Positions 8,615 to 18,368 of a DNA stretch of 38,329 bases are shown in pieces (within the stretch, counting starts at the first letter, position 1; every line of letters begins with the position of its first letter). Source of the DNA: Sphingomonas bacterium (lineage in GTDB: Bacteria > Pseudomonadota > Alphaproteobacteria > Sphingomonadales > Sphingomonadaceae); the NCBI RefSeq assembly GCF_028289855.1, contig NZ_JAQGKZ010000091.1:1-38329 (forward strand). Reading direction: 5' to 3'. The position numbers and the translations under genes were made by a program. The notes under the pieces were generated by a model. The model saw only the letters and a list, made by a program, of their open reading frames with translations. It ran no database searches and was not told where the DNA came from.

Positions 8615-10000
8615 ATGACCGCCGCGACCACAGCAATTCTTCTCGCCCGCATCCAGTTCGGGTTCACCGTCAGTTTCCACTTCATCTTCCCGAGCTTTTC
8701 GATCGGGCTGGCGAGCTATCTGATGGTGCTGGAGGGGCTGTGGCTGTTCACGAAGAAGCCGCTCTATCTCGACCTGTTCCGTTTCTGGGTGAAGATCTTC
8801 GCGGTGGCGTTTGCGATGGGCGTCGTGTCGGGGATCGTCATGTCGTACCAGTTCGGCACCAATTGGTCGGTGTTTAGCGACAAGGCCGGGCCGGTGATCG
8901 GGCCGCTGATGGCGTACGAGGTGCTGACCGCCTTCTTCCTGGAGGCCGGGTTCCTGGGCGTGATGCTGTTCGGGATGAAGCGGGTCGGGCCGGGGCTGCA
9001 TTTCGCCGCGACGTGCATGGTGGCACTCGGCACGTTCATTTCGGCGTTCTGGATTCTTAGCGCGAACAGCTGGATGCAGACCCCGACCGGGTTCGCGATC
9101 AATCCGCAGGGGCAGTTCGTTCTCGCGGGATCGTGGGCGGATGTGATCTTCAACCCGAGCTTTCCGTATCGGCTCGTCCACACAGTGATCGCCGCGTATT
9201 TGACCACCGCGCTCGTCGTCGGCGCGTGCGGGGCGTGGCACTTGCTCAAGGATGGCGGCAACGCGCACCATCGCAAGATGTTTTCGATGGCGATGTGGAT
9301 GGCGGCGCTGGTTGCGCCGGTGCAGATTCTTGCAGGCGACGCGCACGGCCTCAACACGCTCGAGCACCAACCGGCCAAGGTGCTGGCGATGGAGGGCGAT
9401 TACGACGCGAGCCCGAACGGCGCGCCGCTGGTCCTGTTCGGGCTGCCCAGCAACGCCGACGGCAAGGTGCATTACAAGGTCGAGATTCCCAAAATCGGGT
9501 CGCTGATTCTCAAACACGATGCGAACGCCCCGCTGCCGGGCCTCAAGGACTTCCCGCGCGATCAATGGGCGCCGGTGTGGATCGTGTTCTGGTCGTTCCG
9601 CATCATGGTCGGGCTCGGCTTCGCGATGCTCGGGCTGGGGCTGTGGAGCCTCGTCGCGCGGTGGCGGAAGAAGCTGTACGACTGGAAGTGGCTGCACCGT
9701 GCCGCGATCGTGATGGGACCCGCCGGATTCGTCGCGGTGATCGCGGGGTGGATCACCACCGAGGTTGGGCGTCAGCCATGGACGATCTATGGATTGCTCC
9801 GCACCTCCGACTCTGCCTCGCCGCTGGCGGCCCCCGCGGTCGCGACCTCGCTCGCGGCGTTCGCGATCGTCTATTTCGCGGTGTTCGGCGTTGGCGTCTG
9901 GTACATCCTCAAGCTGATGCAAAAGGGCGCCGTTGCGCACGAACCGGAGATCGGCGACGGCCCGATCCGGACCGCCGGTACCGTCGGGGGCGGGGCATGA
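8615..10000 (+). CDS. cydA: cytochrome bd ubiquinol oxidase subunit I
   Basis: A 461-residue polytopic inner-membrane subunit that oxidises quinol and reduces oxygen to water. Haem ligands fit His22 (VSFHFIFPS), His189 (RLVHTV) and Met331 (FRIMVG); the conserved glutamates are in YEVLTAFFLE (102 and 110), and GRQPW is at 385-389. The periplasmic Q-loop region is short, closer to the CioA-like (cyanide-insensitive oxidase) subgroup than to the long-loop E. coli form. The ATG at 8615 follows the excellent ribosome binding site AGGAGGT; the frame is open further upstream but without sense. The stop overlaps cydB by ATGA. Confidence 0.96.
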   Translation: MTAATTAILLARIQFGFTVSFHFIFPSFSIGLASYLMVLEGLWLFTKKPLYLDLFRFWVKIFAVAFAMGVVSGIVMSYQFGTNWSVFSDKAGPVIGPLMAYEVLTAFFLEAGFLGVMLFGMKRVGPGLHFAATCMVALGTFISAFWILSANSWMQTPTGFAINPQGQFVLAGSWADVIFNPSFPYRLVHTVIAAYLTTALVVGACGAWHLLKDGGNAHHRKMFSMAMWMAALVAPVQILAGDAHGLNTLEHQPAKVLAMEGDYDASPNGAPLVLFGLPSNADGKVHYKVEIPKIGSLILKHDANAPLPGLKDFPRDQWAPVWIVFWSFRIMVGLGFAMLGLGLWSLVARWRKKLYDWKWLHRAAIVMGPAGFVAVIAGWITTEVGRQPWTIYGLLRTSDSASPLAAPAVATSLAAFAIVYFAVFGVGVWYILKLMQKGAVAHEPEIGDGPIRTAGTVGGGA

Positions 10001-11007
10001 CCGCCGATCCGACGCTGGCGCTGATCTGGGCGTTCATCATCGCGCTGGCGGTGTTCATGTATGTCGTGCTCGACGGATTCGACCTGGGCATCGGTATCCT
10101 GTTCCCGGCGTTCGGCGTGGGCGAGGAGCGCGATCAGGCGATGAACGCGATCGCGCCGGTGTGGGACGGCAACGAGACGTGGCTGGTGCTCGGCGGCGGC
10201 GGATTGATGGCGGCTTTTCCGCTCGCCTTCGCGATCCTGATGCCGGCGATGTATCCGCCGATCATCGCGATGCTGCTGGGGTTGGTGTTCAGGGGTGTTG
10301 CGTTCGAGTTCCGCTGGCGCGACCCGCGGCATCGCGGCTTTTGGGATTTTGCCTTCACCGCCGGGTCGGTGACCGCCGCTTTGGCGCAAGGGATCGTGCT
10401 CGGCGCGCTGCTCCAAGGGGTGAAGGTGACGGGGCGCGGCTATGGTGGCGGCTGGCTCGACTGGCTGACGCCGTTCTCGCTGCTCACCGGGGTCGGCGTC
10501 GTCGCGGGTTATGCCTTGCTCGGCGCGTGCTGGCTGATCTTCAAGGCGGACGGCGGCACGCAACGCCACGCCTTCCGTCTCGCGCGAATCGCCGGGATCG
10601 CGAGCGCGCTGGCGGTGACCGCGGTCAGCGCGGCGACGCCGTTCCTCGACCAGCGTTATTACGAACGCTGGCTGACCTTTCCGAGCATCCTGTTCGCCGG
10701 ATCGGTTCCTGTGCTGGTCGGGGCGCTGTCGATCGGGTTCTGGTGGGCGTTGCTCCGCAAGAAGGAGTTGCTGCCGTTCGTGCTGACGCTGGGCCTCTAT
10801 TTGCTGTGCTTCATCGGGCTGGGGATCAGCATGTACCCGGACATCGTCCCGGGATCGGTTTCGATCGTCCAGGCGGCCACCGCGCGCGACAGTCAGGTGT
10901 TCATGCTGATCGGGGTCGCGATCATGCTCCCCGTCATCCTCGCCTATACTGCCTGGTCGTACTGGGTATTTCGCGGCAAGGTCGGCGAATCGAGCGGGTA
11001 TCATTGA
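9997..11007 (+). CDS. cydB: cytochrome bd ubiquinol oxidase subunit II
   Basis: A 336-residue membrane protein with about eight to nine hydrophobic helices, the structural partner of CydA. Diagnostic segments are VLDGFDLGIGIL near the N-terminus, WDGNETWLVLGGG, RGVAFEFR, and the C-terminal GSVSIVQAATAR region. It starts inside the cydA stop codon (ATGA), so the two subunits are translationally coupled, and it is followed with a one-base overlap by a DUF2474 gene. No cydC/cydD assembly genes lie in the window. Confidence 0.96.
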   Translation: MTADPTLALIWAFIIALAVFMYVVLDGFDLGIGILFPAFGVGEERDQAMNAIAPVWDGNETWLVLGGGGLMAAFPLAFAILMPAMYPPIIAMLLGLVFRGVAFEFRWRDPRHRGFWDFAFTAGSVTAALAQGIVLGALLQGVKVTGRGYGGGWLDWLTPFSLLTGVGVVAGYALLGACWLIFKADGGTQRHAFRLARIAGIASALAVTAVSAATPFLDQRYYERWLTFPSILFAGSVPVLVGALSIGFWWALLRKKELLPFVLTLGLYLLCFIGLGISMYPDIVPGSVSIVQAATARDSQVFMLIGVAIMLPVILAYTAWSYWVFRGKVGESSGYH

Positions 11008-11123
11008 TGCAGAGCGCCGCGCCACTGTGGAAACGTATTGCCTGGATGGCGGCGATCTGGATCACCAGCGTCGCGGCACTGGGAATCGTCGCGCTGGCGA
11101 TCCGCCTGGTGCTGCGGATCTGA
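11007..11123 (+). CDS. DUF2474-type small membrane subunit of cytochrome bd operon
   Basis: A 38-residue single-helix protein (WKRIAWMAAIWITSVAALG, ending RLVLRI). Its start overlaps the cydB stop by one base (TGATG). Small proteins of the DUF2474 family are typically encoded directly after cydB in CIO-type operons and may play the part of CydX, stabilising the oxidase; the match is by length, position and the W-x2-R/K...IW...S pattern. Easily missed by gene callers because of its size. Confidence 0.82.
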   Translation: MQSAAPLWKRIAWMAAIWITSVAALGIVALAIRLVLRI

Positions 11124-11141
11124 TCGGCTAATCGATCCGCA
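11113..11141. terminator. possible bidirectional terminator hairpin between cyd operon and PqqD-like gene
   Basis: TGCGGATC (11113-11120) pairs perfectly with GATCCGCA (11134-11141) across a 13-base loop, centred on the four-base gap between two convergent genes and covering both of their 3-prime ends. There is no T run on either side, so it would be a weak or rho-assisted terminator. Confidence 0.35.
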
Positions 11142-11397
11142 CCGCGCGGCGATCGGCCAGCGTTGCGAGGAACTCGTCGATCGCCGCCCGGCACACCTCG
11201 GGCGCCACGTCATATTCTGCGACCAGTACGGCATGCAGGTCATCGCGCGATCGCGGTTGCTCGAGCAATTCCCACACCCGCGCGCCGACCTCGCTGAGCC
11301 GGAGATAATTGCCCTGCGCGGCGCTCATCATCACCAGATCGTCGCCGACCCGCGTGCTCAACCAGTCGCCGTCGCGATAAATCGTCTCTACATTCAT
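11128..11397 (-). CDS. PqqD family (RRE-like) protein
   Basis: An 89-residue protein with the compact PqqD fold: LVMMSAAQGNYLRLSEVGARVWELL followed by a helical half (DDLHAVLVAEYDV, CRAAIDEFLATL). PqqD-like domains bind precursor peptides for modifying enzymes in RiPP pathways (RiPP recognition elements). There are no PQQ genes, radical-SAM enzyme or obvious precursor peptide beside it. It is divergent, across 64 bases, from an Asp/Asn beta-hydroxylase-like gene. The start at 11397 gives the usual N-terminus; the frame upstream runs into the hydroxylase promoter. Its role here is unknown; free-standing PqqD relatives also occur in polysaccharide loci. Confidence 0.85.
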   Translation of the reverse strand: MNVETIYRDGDWLSTRVGDDLVMMSAAQGNYLRLSEVGARVWELLEQPRSRDDLHAVLVAEYDVAPEVCRAAIDEFLATLADRRAVRID

Positions 11398-11461
11398 CGC
11401 GCCGTTACCAGCACCGCTGCAACGCCTTTGCAAGGTGGGACGCGGCGGATAGGGTCGGTGC

Positions 11462-12055
11462 ATGCACAATTCTGCCCAACGACGACCTTCGGCGTTTCCC
11501 GACCGCGTGCGGCTACCGCTCGTGTTCGACGCCGACCGGTTGCGCGCCGACTTGGCGACGGTCGAGGCATCGACCTGGACCGATCATTTCGTCACGCAGA
11601 ATTACGAGGGGCAGTGGGACGTCCTGCCGCTGCGCCATGCGGCGGGTGCGACACACCCGGTGATGCAGGCCTATTCGGACCCGACCGCGACCGATTTCGT
11701 CGATGCCGATATTGTGTCGCGGACACCCTATTTCCGCGAGGTTCTCGCGGCGTTCGACTGTCCCTTAAAGGCGGTGAGGTTGATGCGACTGACCCCGGGA
11801 TCGCGGATCAACGAGCACCGCGACCACGATCTTGCCGCCGATTGGGGCGAAGCGCGAATTCACATCCCCGTCACGACCAACCCGGGCGTGACGTTCCTGC
11901 TCAACCGGACGCCGCTCGACATGAAGCCGGGAGAGGCATGGTACTTGCGGCTGGCCGACCCGCACGCCGTCACTAACGAGGGGACCGAGGACCGAGTCCA
12001 TCTGGTGATCGATTGCCTCGCGACCCCGTGGCTGACGGACCAGCTCGCCACGTGA
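11462..12055 (+). CDS. aspartyl/asparaginyl beta-hydroxylase family protein
   Basis: A 197-residue predicted Fe(II)/2-oxoglutarate oxygenase with a cupin fold. Motifs in order: INEHRDHD with metal ligand His119 and possibly Asp121, RIHIPVTTNP (132-141), and H168-AVTNEGTED-R178, where the His-to-Arg spacing of ten matches the second metal His and the 2-oxoglutarate-binding Arg of the AspH family. It lacks a membrane anchor or TPR domain and should be cytosolic. The 3-prime end overlaps an FkbM methyltransferase gene (GTGA), so the two are coupled. The substrate could be a protein or peptide Asp/Asn, or a free metabolite; none can be named. Confidence 0.85.
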   Translation: MHNSAQRRPSAFPDRVRLPLVFDADRLRADLATVEASTWTDHFVTQNYEGQWDVLPLRHAAGATHPVMQAYSDPTATDFVDADIVSRTPYFREVLAAFDCPLKAVRLMRLTPGSRINEHRDHDLAADWGEARIHIPVTTNPGVTFLLNRTPLDMKPGEAWYLRLADPHAVTNEGTEDRVHLVIDCLATPWLTDQLAT

Positions 12056-12879
12056 AAAAACGAGTCCCGTTCGCGCTACGCCGGCTGCGCTTTATCCAGC
12101 GCAATTTCAACGAACGCCCCCGCGTGCGCGAGATGCTGACCCGGTTGCTGTACGGCAGCGGCGACCGCGACGTGCGGATGTTCGGTCGCGAGGTGCGGAT
12201 CGATGCGCTGCGCGAATCGGGTTATTATCGCGCGTCGAAGCTGGCCCGCGCGAACAGCCTGTTGCGCGACGAAACACTGGTGTTGCAGCGGGTCAGCATG
12301 ATGCTGGGGCCGAATACGACGTTCGTCGATATCGGCGCCAATATCGGCATCTTTTCCTGCGTGATCGCCGATGCCGCCCGGCTCTTCGACAATTTCCGCG
12401 TCGTCGCTTTCGAAGCCAGCCCGGACACCTATCGGCGGCTGTCGATCAACGCCGAGCGGTTCGGGTTCACCGCGATCAACGCGGCGCTGGCCGCCAGCGA
12501 CGGCCCGCTCGACTTCGCCGATGGCGCGGTGTCGGGCATCGCCACGGTAAGCGCGAAGGCCGGGGTCGCGCACATCCCGGGCCGCGGGTTCGTCGCGCAG
12601 GGGCGCCGGCTCGACGGGTTCGATCTGCCCGGGCGGCTGGTGTTCAAGATCGACGTCGAGGGGATGGAACTGGCGGTGCTCGAAGGCGCGCGCGGACTGT
12701 TCGATCACGGCCAGGTGGCGGCGGTCTATCTCGACGAATTCACCGACCGGCCCGCGGTGCTGGCGTTTCTGGCCGGATACGGTTTCGATCTCTATGCGCC
12801 GACCCGGCTACCCAAATATCACGACCGCGCCCGCGCGCTGCTCGCGGTCAGGCGCGGTGATACTCGCGGTACCAGTTGA
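12052..12879 (+). CDS. FkbM family SAM-dependent methyltransferase
   Basis: A 275-residue protein with the SAM-binding motif FVDIGANIGIFS at about 91-102, VVAFEASP (binding the ribose), and the FkbM signature FKIDVEGMELAVLEGA at about 200. FkbM enzymes O-methylate hydroxyls on polyketides or, in polysaccharide loci, sugars. I place the start at the GTG at 12052, which overlaps the upstream stop codon (GTGA) and gives VKKRVPFALRRL; an ATG 39 bases earlier would overlap the hydroxylase more deeply. The 3-prime end overlaps the convergent epimerase gene by 32 bases. Confidence 0.88.
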   Translation: MKKRVPFALRRLRFIQRNFNERPRVREMLTRLLYGSGDRDVRMFGREVRIDALRESGYYRASKLARANSLLRDETLVLQRVSMMLGPNTTFVDIGANIGIFSCVIADAARLFDNFRVVAFEASPDTYRRLSINAERFGFTAINAALAASDGPLDFADGAVSGIATVSAKAGVAHIPGRGFVAQGRRLDGFDLPGRLVFKIDVEGMELAVLEGARGLFDHGQVAAVYLDEFTDRPAVLAFLAGYGFDLYAPTRLPKYHDRARALLAVRRGDTRGTS

Positions 12880-13846
12880 CGAACGCGGGCACGCCGACGT
12901 CGATCGTCGTGGTCGGCTCGAACCCCAGATCGCGCTGGATCGCGGAGATGTCGGCATAGGTCGCCTGGACGTCGCCCGGCTGCATCGGCTGGTAATCGCG
13001 CACCGCCTTCGTCCCGCACGCCTCCTCGATCAGGTCGATCATGTGGCCGAGCTGTTCGCAGCGGTGGTTGCCGATATTGTACACCCGGTGCGGCGATACG
13101 CTGCCGCCGGCCTTAACCGACCCATCGTCAGGCGGCGGATTGTCTAAACACGCGACGACGCCGGTGACGATATCGTCGATGTAGGTGAAGTCGCGCTGCA
13201 TATCGCCGTCGTTGAACACCGGGATCGGGCGGCCTTCCAGGATCGCCTTGGTGAAGATCCACATCGCCATGTCGGGCCGGCCCCACGGGCCATAGACGGT
13301 GAAGAAGCGCAGGCCCGTCTGCGGCAGGCGATAGAGATGCGCGTAGGTCTCGCTCATCAACTCGTCGGCTTTTTTGGTCGCGGCGTAGAGCGAGAGCGGA
13401 TGGTCGACGCGATCTTCGACGCGGAATGGCAGCGTGTCGTTGCCGCCATAAACCGACGAGGACGAGGCGTAGACGAGATGCTCGAGGCTGCGGTGCCGAG
13501 CGATCTCCATGATGTTGAGATGCCCGACCAGGTTCGACTGGATGTACGCGCGCGGATTGTCGATCGAGTAACGCACGCCGGCCTGCGCCCCGAGGTGGAC
13601 GATCCGGTCGAACTCCTTGCCCACCAACGCCGCCTCAAGCGCCTTGTCATCGGCGAAATCGACCTGGATGAATTCGAACCGGTTGGTGTTGAGCCCTTGG
13701 ATCAATGCGACGCGATCGCGCTTCAGATCGACCGAATAATAATCGTTGAGATTGTCGATCCCCACGACGATGTCGCCGCGCGCCAGCAAGCGGCGGATCA
13801 CCCAAGAGCCGATGAACCCGGCCGCGCCCGTTACGAGAACCTTCAT
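12848..13846 (-). CDS. NAD-dependent sugar epimerase, UDP-glucuronate 4-epimerase-like
   Basis: A 332-residue extended short-chain dehydrogenase/reductase. The NAD-binding motif TGAAGFIG is at 6-13; the active site is Ser near 129 with Tyr154-x3-Lys158 (YAATK). The N-terminal GIDNLNDYYSVDLKRDR and FFTVYGPWGRPDMA are typical of UDP-glucuronate 4-epimerases (LspL/Cap1J type), which make UDP-galacturonate. Given the neighbouring 6-dehydrogenase, an N-acetylated uronate substrate is also possible. ATG at 13846 with GGGAG upstream. It is separated from the dehydrogenase by a repeat pair but likely belongs to the same pathway. Confidence 0.9.
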   Translation of the reverse strand: MKVLVTGAAGFIGSWVIRRLLARGDIVVGIDNLNDYYSVDLKRDRVALIQGLNTNRFEFIQVDFADDKALEAALVGKEFDRIVHLGAQAGVRYSIDNPRAYIQSNLVGHLNIMEIARHRSLEHLVYASSSSVYGGNDTLPFRVEDRVDHPLSLYAATKKADELMSETYAHLYRLPQTGLRFFTVYGPWGRPDMAMWIFTKAILEGRPIPVFNDGDMQRDFTYIDDIVTGVVACLDNPPPDDGSVKAGGSVSPHRVYNIGNHRCEQLGHMIDLIEEACGTKAVRDYQPMQPGDVQATYADISAIQRDLGFEPTTTIDVGVPAFVNWYREYHRA

Positions 13847-13877
13847 TCCAATCGCTCCCAGCCAACCATAATCTCAC

Positions 13878-13986
13878 CGTCGCCCCGGCCTTGTGCCGGG
13901 GTCCACCGTGCCGCACCCGATGCGGTTGGAGCCTCTTGCTTCATCGCTTGCCGTCTAGTGGACCCCGGCACAAGGCCGGGGTGACG
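13878..13986. repeat. paired REP-like inverted repeat
   Basis: Two 29-base copies in opposite orientation, 13878-13906 and 13958-13986, agree at 28 of 29 positions. Each contains the small hairpin CCCCGGC...GCCGGGG around the core CCTTGTG/CACAAGG. They fill the gap between the epimerase and the dehydrogenase. The same core recurs, again as an inverted pair, at 19676-19762. This is the arrangement of BIME-type REP elements; they may stabilise or end mRNAs. Confidence 0.8.
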
Positions 13987-13995
13987 GCTTTTTTG

Positions 13996-15255
<1,260 letters not shown>

Positions 15256-15325
15256 AATCCTTGATTCCCCATAATGCTAGAAGGCGCGCCCTCGTACGAA
15301 AGCGCGGCGAATATGCAACCCATCC

Positions 15326-17239
15326 TCAGGCGGCGGCGCTTTCCGGTTTGGGCAGCGCCCGATCGGCGAACGCGCGGCACCACAGCTCGATCGCCATGAG
15401 CGCCAGCAGCGAATAATGCCCGTCGACGCGTCCGGCCTCGGTCGCGGCGCGCAACGCGGCGACCGCGCCCGGATCGAACAATCCGCGCCGCTCGACGGTC
15501 GTCGGCGATAGCAAGTCGGCCATCATCGGCTGGAGTCCGGACTTCATCCACGCGCGCAACGGCACGCCGAACCCGGTCTTGGGGCGATAGATGATGTCGC
15601 GCGGCAGATGCGGCTCCATCGCCTTGCGCAGCGCCCATTTGGTCTCGCCGCCGCGCAGCTTGAATTCGGTCGGCATCGTTGCGGCGAACGCCATCAGATC
15701 GGGGTCGAGAAACGGCACGCGCACCTCGACCCCCGCCGCCATCCCGGTCTTGTCGGTGTAATTGAGGTTATGGTCGATCAGGAAGTAATGCTGTTCGAGC
15801 CGCAGCGCACGCTCGATCTGATTGCCCTGCGGGTAGGCGGCGAGCGTGTCGATCATCGGCTGCCGCGCCTCGCCTGCAAGGCTGGGCGAGGCGCCCGCAA
15901 TCAGCGCGGCGGCATCCTCGAGCCGCAGCCATTCGAAATAGCTGAGCAACCGCGCGTCGCCGTCCTCGCCCATCGGCGACAGCAATTTACGCAACCGCCG
16001 AGCGTTTGCCGATTTTCCCGGAACATGGCCGCCGGCCCAACCGAGCATCGACCGGACCGGTGCCGGCAAACGATCGATCCGCGCATCGAGCGCGGCGGCG
16101 CGGTGGCGGCGGTAGCCGGTGAACACGTCGTCGCCGCCGCTGCCGCTCAGCAGCACCTTGATCCCGTGGCTGCGCGCGAGCGACGCGATCTTGAGGCTGT
16201 TGAGCGCCGCCGGGTCGGCTTGCGGTTCGTCGAGCGTGTAGACCAACGCCTCGAACTCTGTCGCCATGCTCGAATCGACCGCGATTTCGTGGAGATCGAC
16301 CCCGAGATGCTGCGCCGCGCGGCGCGCATAGGGCAAATCGTCGATCATCTCGTCGTCGTCGCCGCCGCGATAGTCGATCGTGAAACAGGCAAGCTTGTCG
16401 GGCGAATGCTCGCGCGCCAGCGCGACGATCGCGCTCGAATCGAGCCCACCCGACAGGAACGCGCCGACCTGGACGTCCGCGACCATCTGACGTTTGACGG
16501 CGGTGCGTAAGGCGGCTTCGGTGCCGGCGATCGCTTGCTCGACCGACATCGCCGCGTCGGGCACGTAAGCCGGAATTGTGAAGAATTGCCCAGTCGCCCG
16601 GCGGCCATCGGCTTCGATCTTGAGCCAGGTGCCCGGCGCGAGCTTGCGCACGCCTTCGAACATCGTGCGCTCGCCCGGCGAGTAGAGATAACCGAGATAG
16701 GCGGCGACGGCGATGCGATCGATCGTGCGGTCGATCCCGGGCACTGCGAGCAGCGCCTTGAGTTCGCTCGCGAAGGCGAGGCCTGTCGGCGTCTCGGCGA
16801 GGTAGAGCGGCTTCACCCCCATGCCGTCGCGCGCTAGCCACAGTCGCCGCGCGGTTGAGTCCCAGATTGCCAGCGCGAAAATGCCGTTCAGCCGCGCGAA
16901 CGCGTCCGGCCCCTGGTCGGCGAACAGTTCGAGGATGACTTCGGTATCCGAATGACCGCGCAATTGCCGCCCGCGCGCGATCAGTTCGGCGCGCAATTCG
17001 CGGTAATTGTAGATCTCGCCATTGTACGTGATCGTGTAGCGGCCCGACCCGTCGGCCATCGGCTGGTGGCCGGCGGGCGACAGGTCGATGATCGCCAGCC
17101 GCCGGTGCGCGAAGGCGATTCCGGCGTCGCGATCCTCGAACACGCCATGATCGTCGGGCCCACGCCGCGCGAGCAGCGCGCCCATCGCGCCGATCGTGCC
17201 GGGGGGAAAACGCCCGACGAGTCCCGCAATCCCGCACAT
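15326..17239 (-). CDS. asparagine synthetase-type amidotransferase (first copy)
   Basis: A 637-residue glutamine-hydrolysing amidotransferase. The N-terminal Ntn glutaminase domain has the nucleophile Cys2 (MCGIAGLVG), RRGPDDHG and NGEIYNY; the C-terminal synthetase domain has the PP-loop SGGLDSSA at 263-270. Both active sites look intact. In polysaccharide loci such enzymes (WbpS, WbtH, WbmE families) amidate the carboxylate of uronic acids rather than aspartate. The adjacent nucleotide-sugar dehydrogenase and epimerase support this reading; a housekeeping AsnB role cannot be excluded. The ATG at 17239 is fixed by Cys2; the frame extends upstream without sense. Divergent from the M48 gene. 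Confidence 0.9.
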   Translation of the reverse strand: MCGIAGLVGRFPPGTIGAMGALLARRGPDDHGVFEDRDAGIAFAHRRLAIIDLSPAGHQPMADGSGRYTITYNGEIYNYRELRAELIARGRQLRGHSDTEVILELFADQGPDAFARLNGIFALAIWDSTARRLWLARDGMGVKPLYLAETPTGLAFASELKALLAVPGIDRTIDRIAVAAYLGYLYSPGERTMFEGVRKLAPGTWLKIEADGRRATGQFFTIPAYVPDAAMSVEQAIAGTEAALRTAVKRQMVADVQVGAFLSGGLDSSAIVALAREHSPDKLACFTIDYRGGDDDEMIDDLPYARRAAQHLGVDLHEIAVDSSMATEFEALVYTLDEPQADPAALNSLKIASLARSHGIKVLLSGSGGDDVFTGYRRHRAAALDARIDRLPAPVRSMLGWAGGHVPGKSANARRLRKLLSPMGEDGDARLLSYFEWLRLEDAAALIAGASPSLAGEARQPMIDTLAAYPQGNQIERALRLEQHYFLIDHNLNYTDKTGMAAGVEVRVPFLDPDLMAFAATMPTEFKLRGGETKWALRKAMEPHLPRDIIYRPKTGFGVPLRAWMKSGLQPMMADLLSPTTVERRGLFDPGAVAALRAATEAGRVDGHYSLLALMAIELWCRAFADRALPKPESAAA

Positions 17240-17317
17240 GGCCGCTGCCTTACGGCGCGCGATGCGACCCGTCGAGCGTATCTCGCCAAGCCGGTGCGCA
17301 CTCGCTAGCGCGGCGTG

Positions 17318-18271
17318 ATGATGTGGCGCCGAATCATCCTGCTGATCGCCGTGCCGTTGCTGGCATCGACCGCGCGCGCCGATTCGACGCAGGACCGGAC
17401 CGACACGGTCGTTCGCGGCTTGCTCGGGCAGGACGCCGAAGTGGCGACGGTCGGCTATCGGCTGGTGACTGCCAATGCGGCACGGTGCACGGCAGGGTTC
17501 GTGGAAAGCGGCCTGACGCTGGGTACGCTGGCGCAATATGACGTGCCGTATCGCGCGGCGGCGGCCCGCGTGCTGGGCATGACCGACCGTCCGACGGTCG
17601 AACTGGTCGTTCCCCAATCGGTCGCCGAGCAGGCCGGGATCAAATCCGGCGATGTGTTGATCGCCGCCGATGGACTGCCGTTCGTCTCATCGCCGCCATC
17701 CGCCAAGGCCAGCTTCGCGCCGGTTGAGGCCGCGATGGATACGCTCGACAAAGCGCTCGCCGACGCCCGTGCGACGCTGACGATCGACCGGGCTGGGCAA
17801 CAAATGACGATCGATCTGGTCGGCGCACCCGCCTGCCGATCGCGCTTCCAGATATCGATCGACGAACTCGATGCGTTCGGTACCGATACGATATGGGTCA
17901 AACTGTCGTCGCAAATGGTCGATTTCGCGGGGACGCCCGACGCGCTGGCGGCGGTGATGGCGCACGAGCTCGCGCATAATGTGCTCGGACATCGCAAGGC
18001 GGGGATCGATGCCCGCGCCCGGCGCGCGCAGGAATTGGCGGCGGACAGGCTCGCGCCCTACCTCATGGCCGCCGCGGGATATGACCAGGCGGCGGCGGTG
18101 GCGTTGTGGCGGCGGTTCAAGGCGAAGCATCTGGGCGGCCTGTTCACCAGCCCGACCTATCCGGGCTGGGGCCAGCGCGTGACGGCGATCGCGGCCGAAG
18201 TCGCGCGCATCGCCGACCTTCGCGCGCGGGGCGAGCCGATTCTGCCGCCACCCGACTTGCGTCCGCGATGA
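17318..18271 (+). CDS. exported M48-like zinc metalloprotease with PDZ domain
   Basis: A 317-residue protein: signal peptide (MMWRRIILLIAVPLLASTARA), a PDZ-like domain at about 90-168 (VVPQSVAEQAGIKSGDVLIAADG), then a peptidase domain with zinc motif HELAH at 216-220 and the third ligand Glu239 in QELAAD, the pattern of family M48. It should act in the periplasm, perhaps in envelope protein quality control. Three start codons lie together (GTG 17315, ATG 17318, ATG 17321); the middle one is chosen without strong evidence. It sits between the amidotransferase and the priming sugar transferase, on the same strand as the latter. Confidence 0.87.
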   Translation: MMWRRIILLIAVPLLASTARADSTQDRTDTVVRGLLGQDAEVATVGYRLVTANAARCTAGFVESGLTLGTLAQYDVPYRAAAARVLGMTDRPTVELVVPQSVAEQAGIKSGDVLIAADGLPFVSSPPSAKASFAPVEAAMDTLDKALADARATLTIDRAGQQMTIDLVGAPACRSRFQISIDELDAFGTDTIWVKLSSQMVDFAGTPDALAAVMAHELAHNVLGHRKAGIDARARRAQELAADRLAPYLMAAAGYDQAAAVALWRRFKAKHLGGLFTSPTYPGWGQRVTAIAAEVARIADLRARGEPILPPPDLRPR

Positions 18272-18368
18272 CCTTGTCATGGGTTTATGGACTTGAGCCG
18301 ACCTACCGGTGTAACGCGACGTTGCGATTAGTCCGCCAGTACAAGCGTATAAAAGGGATTTCACCGGC

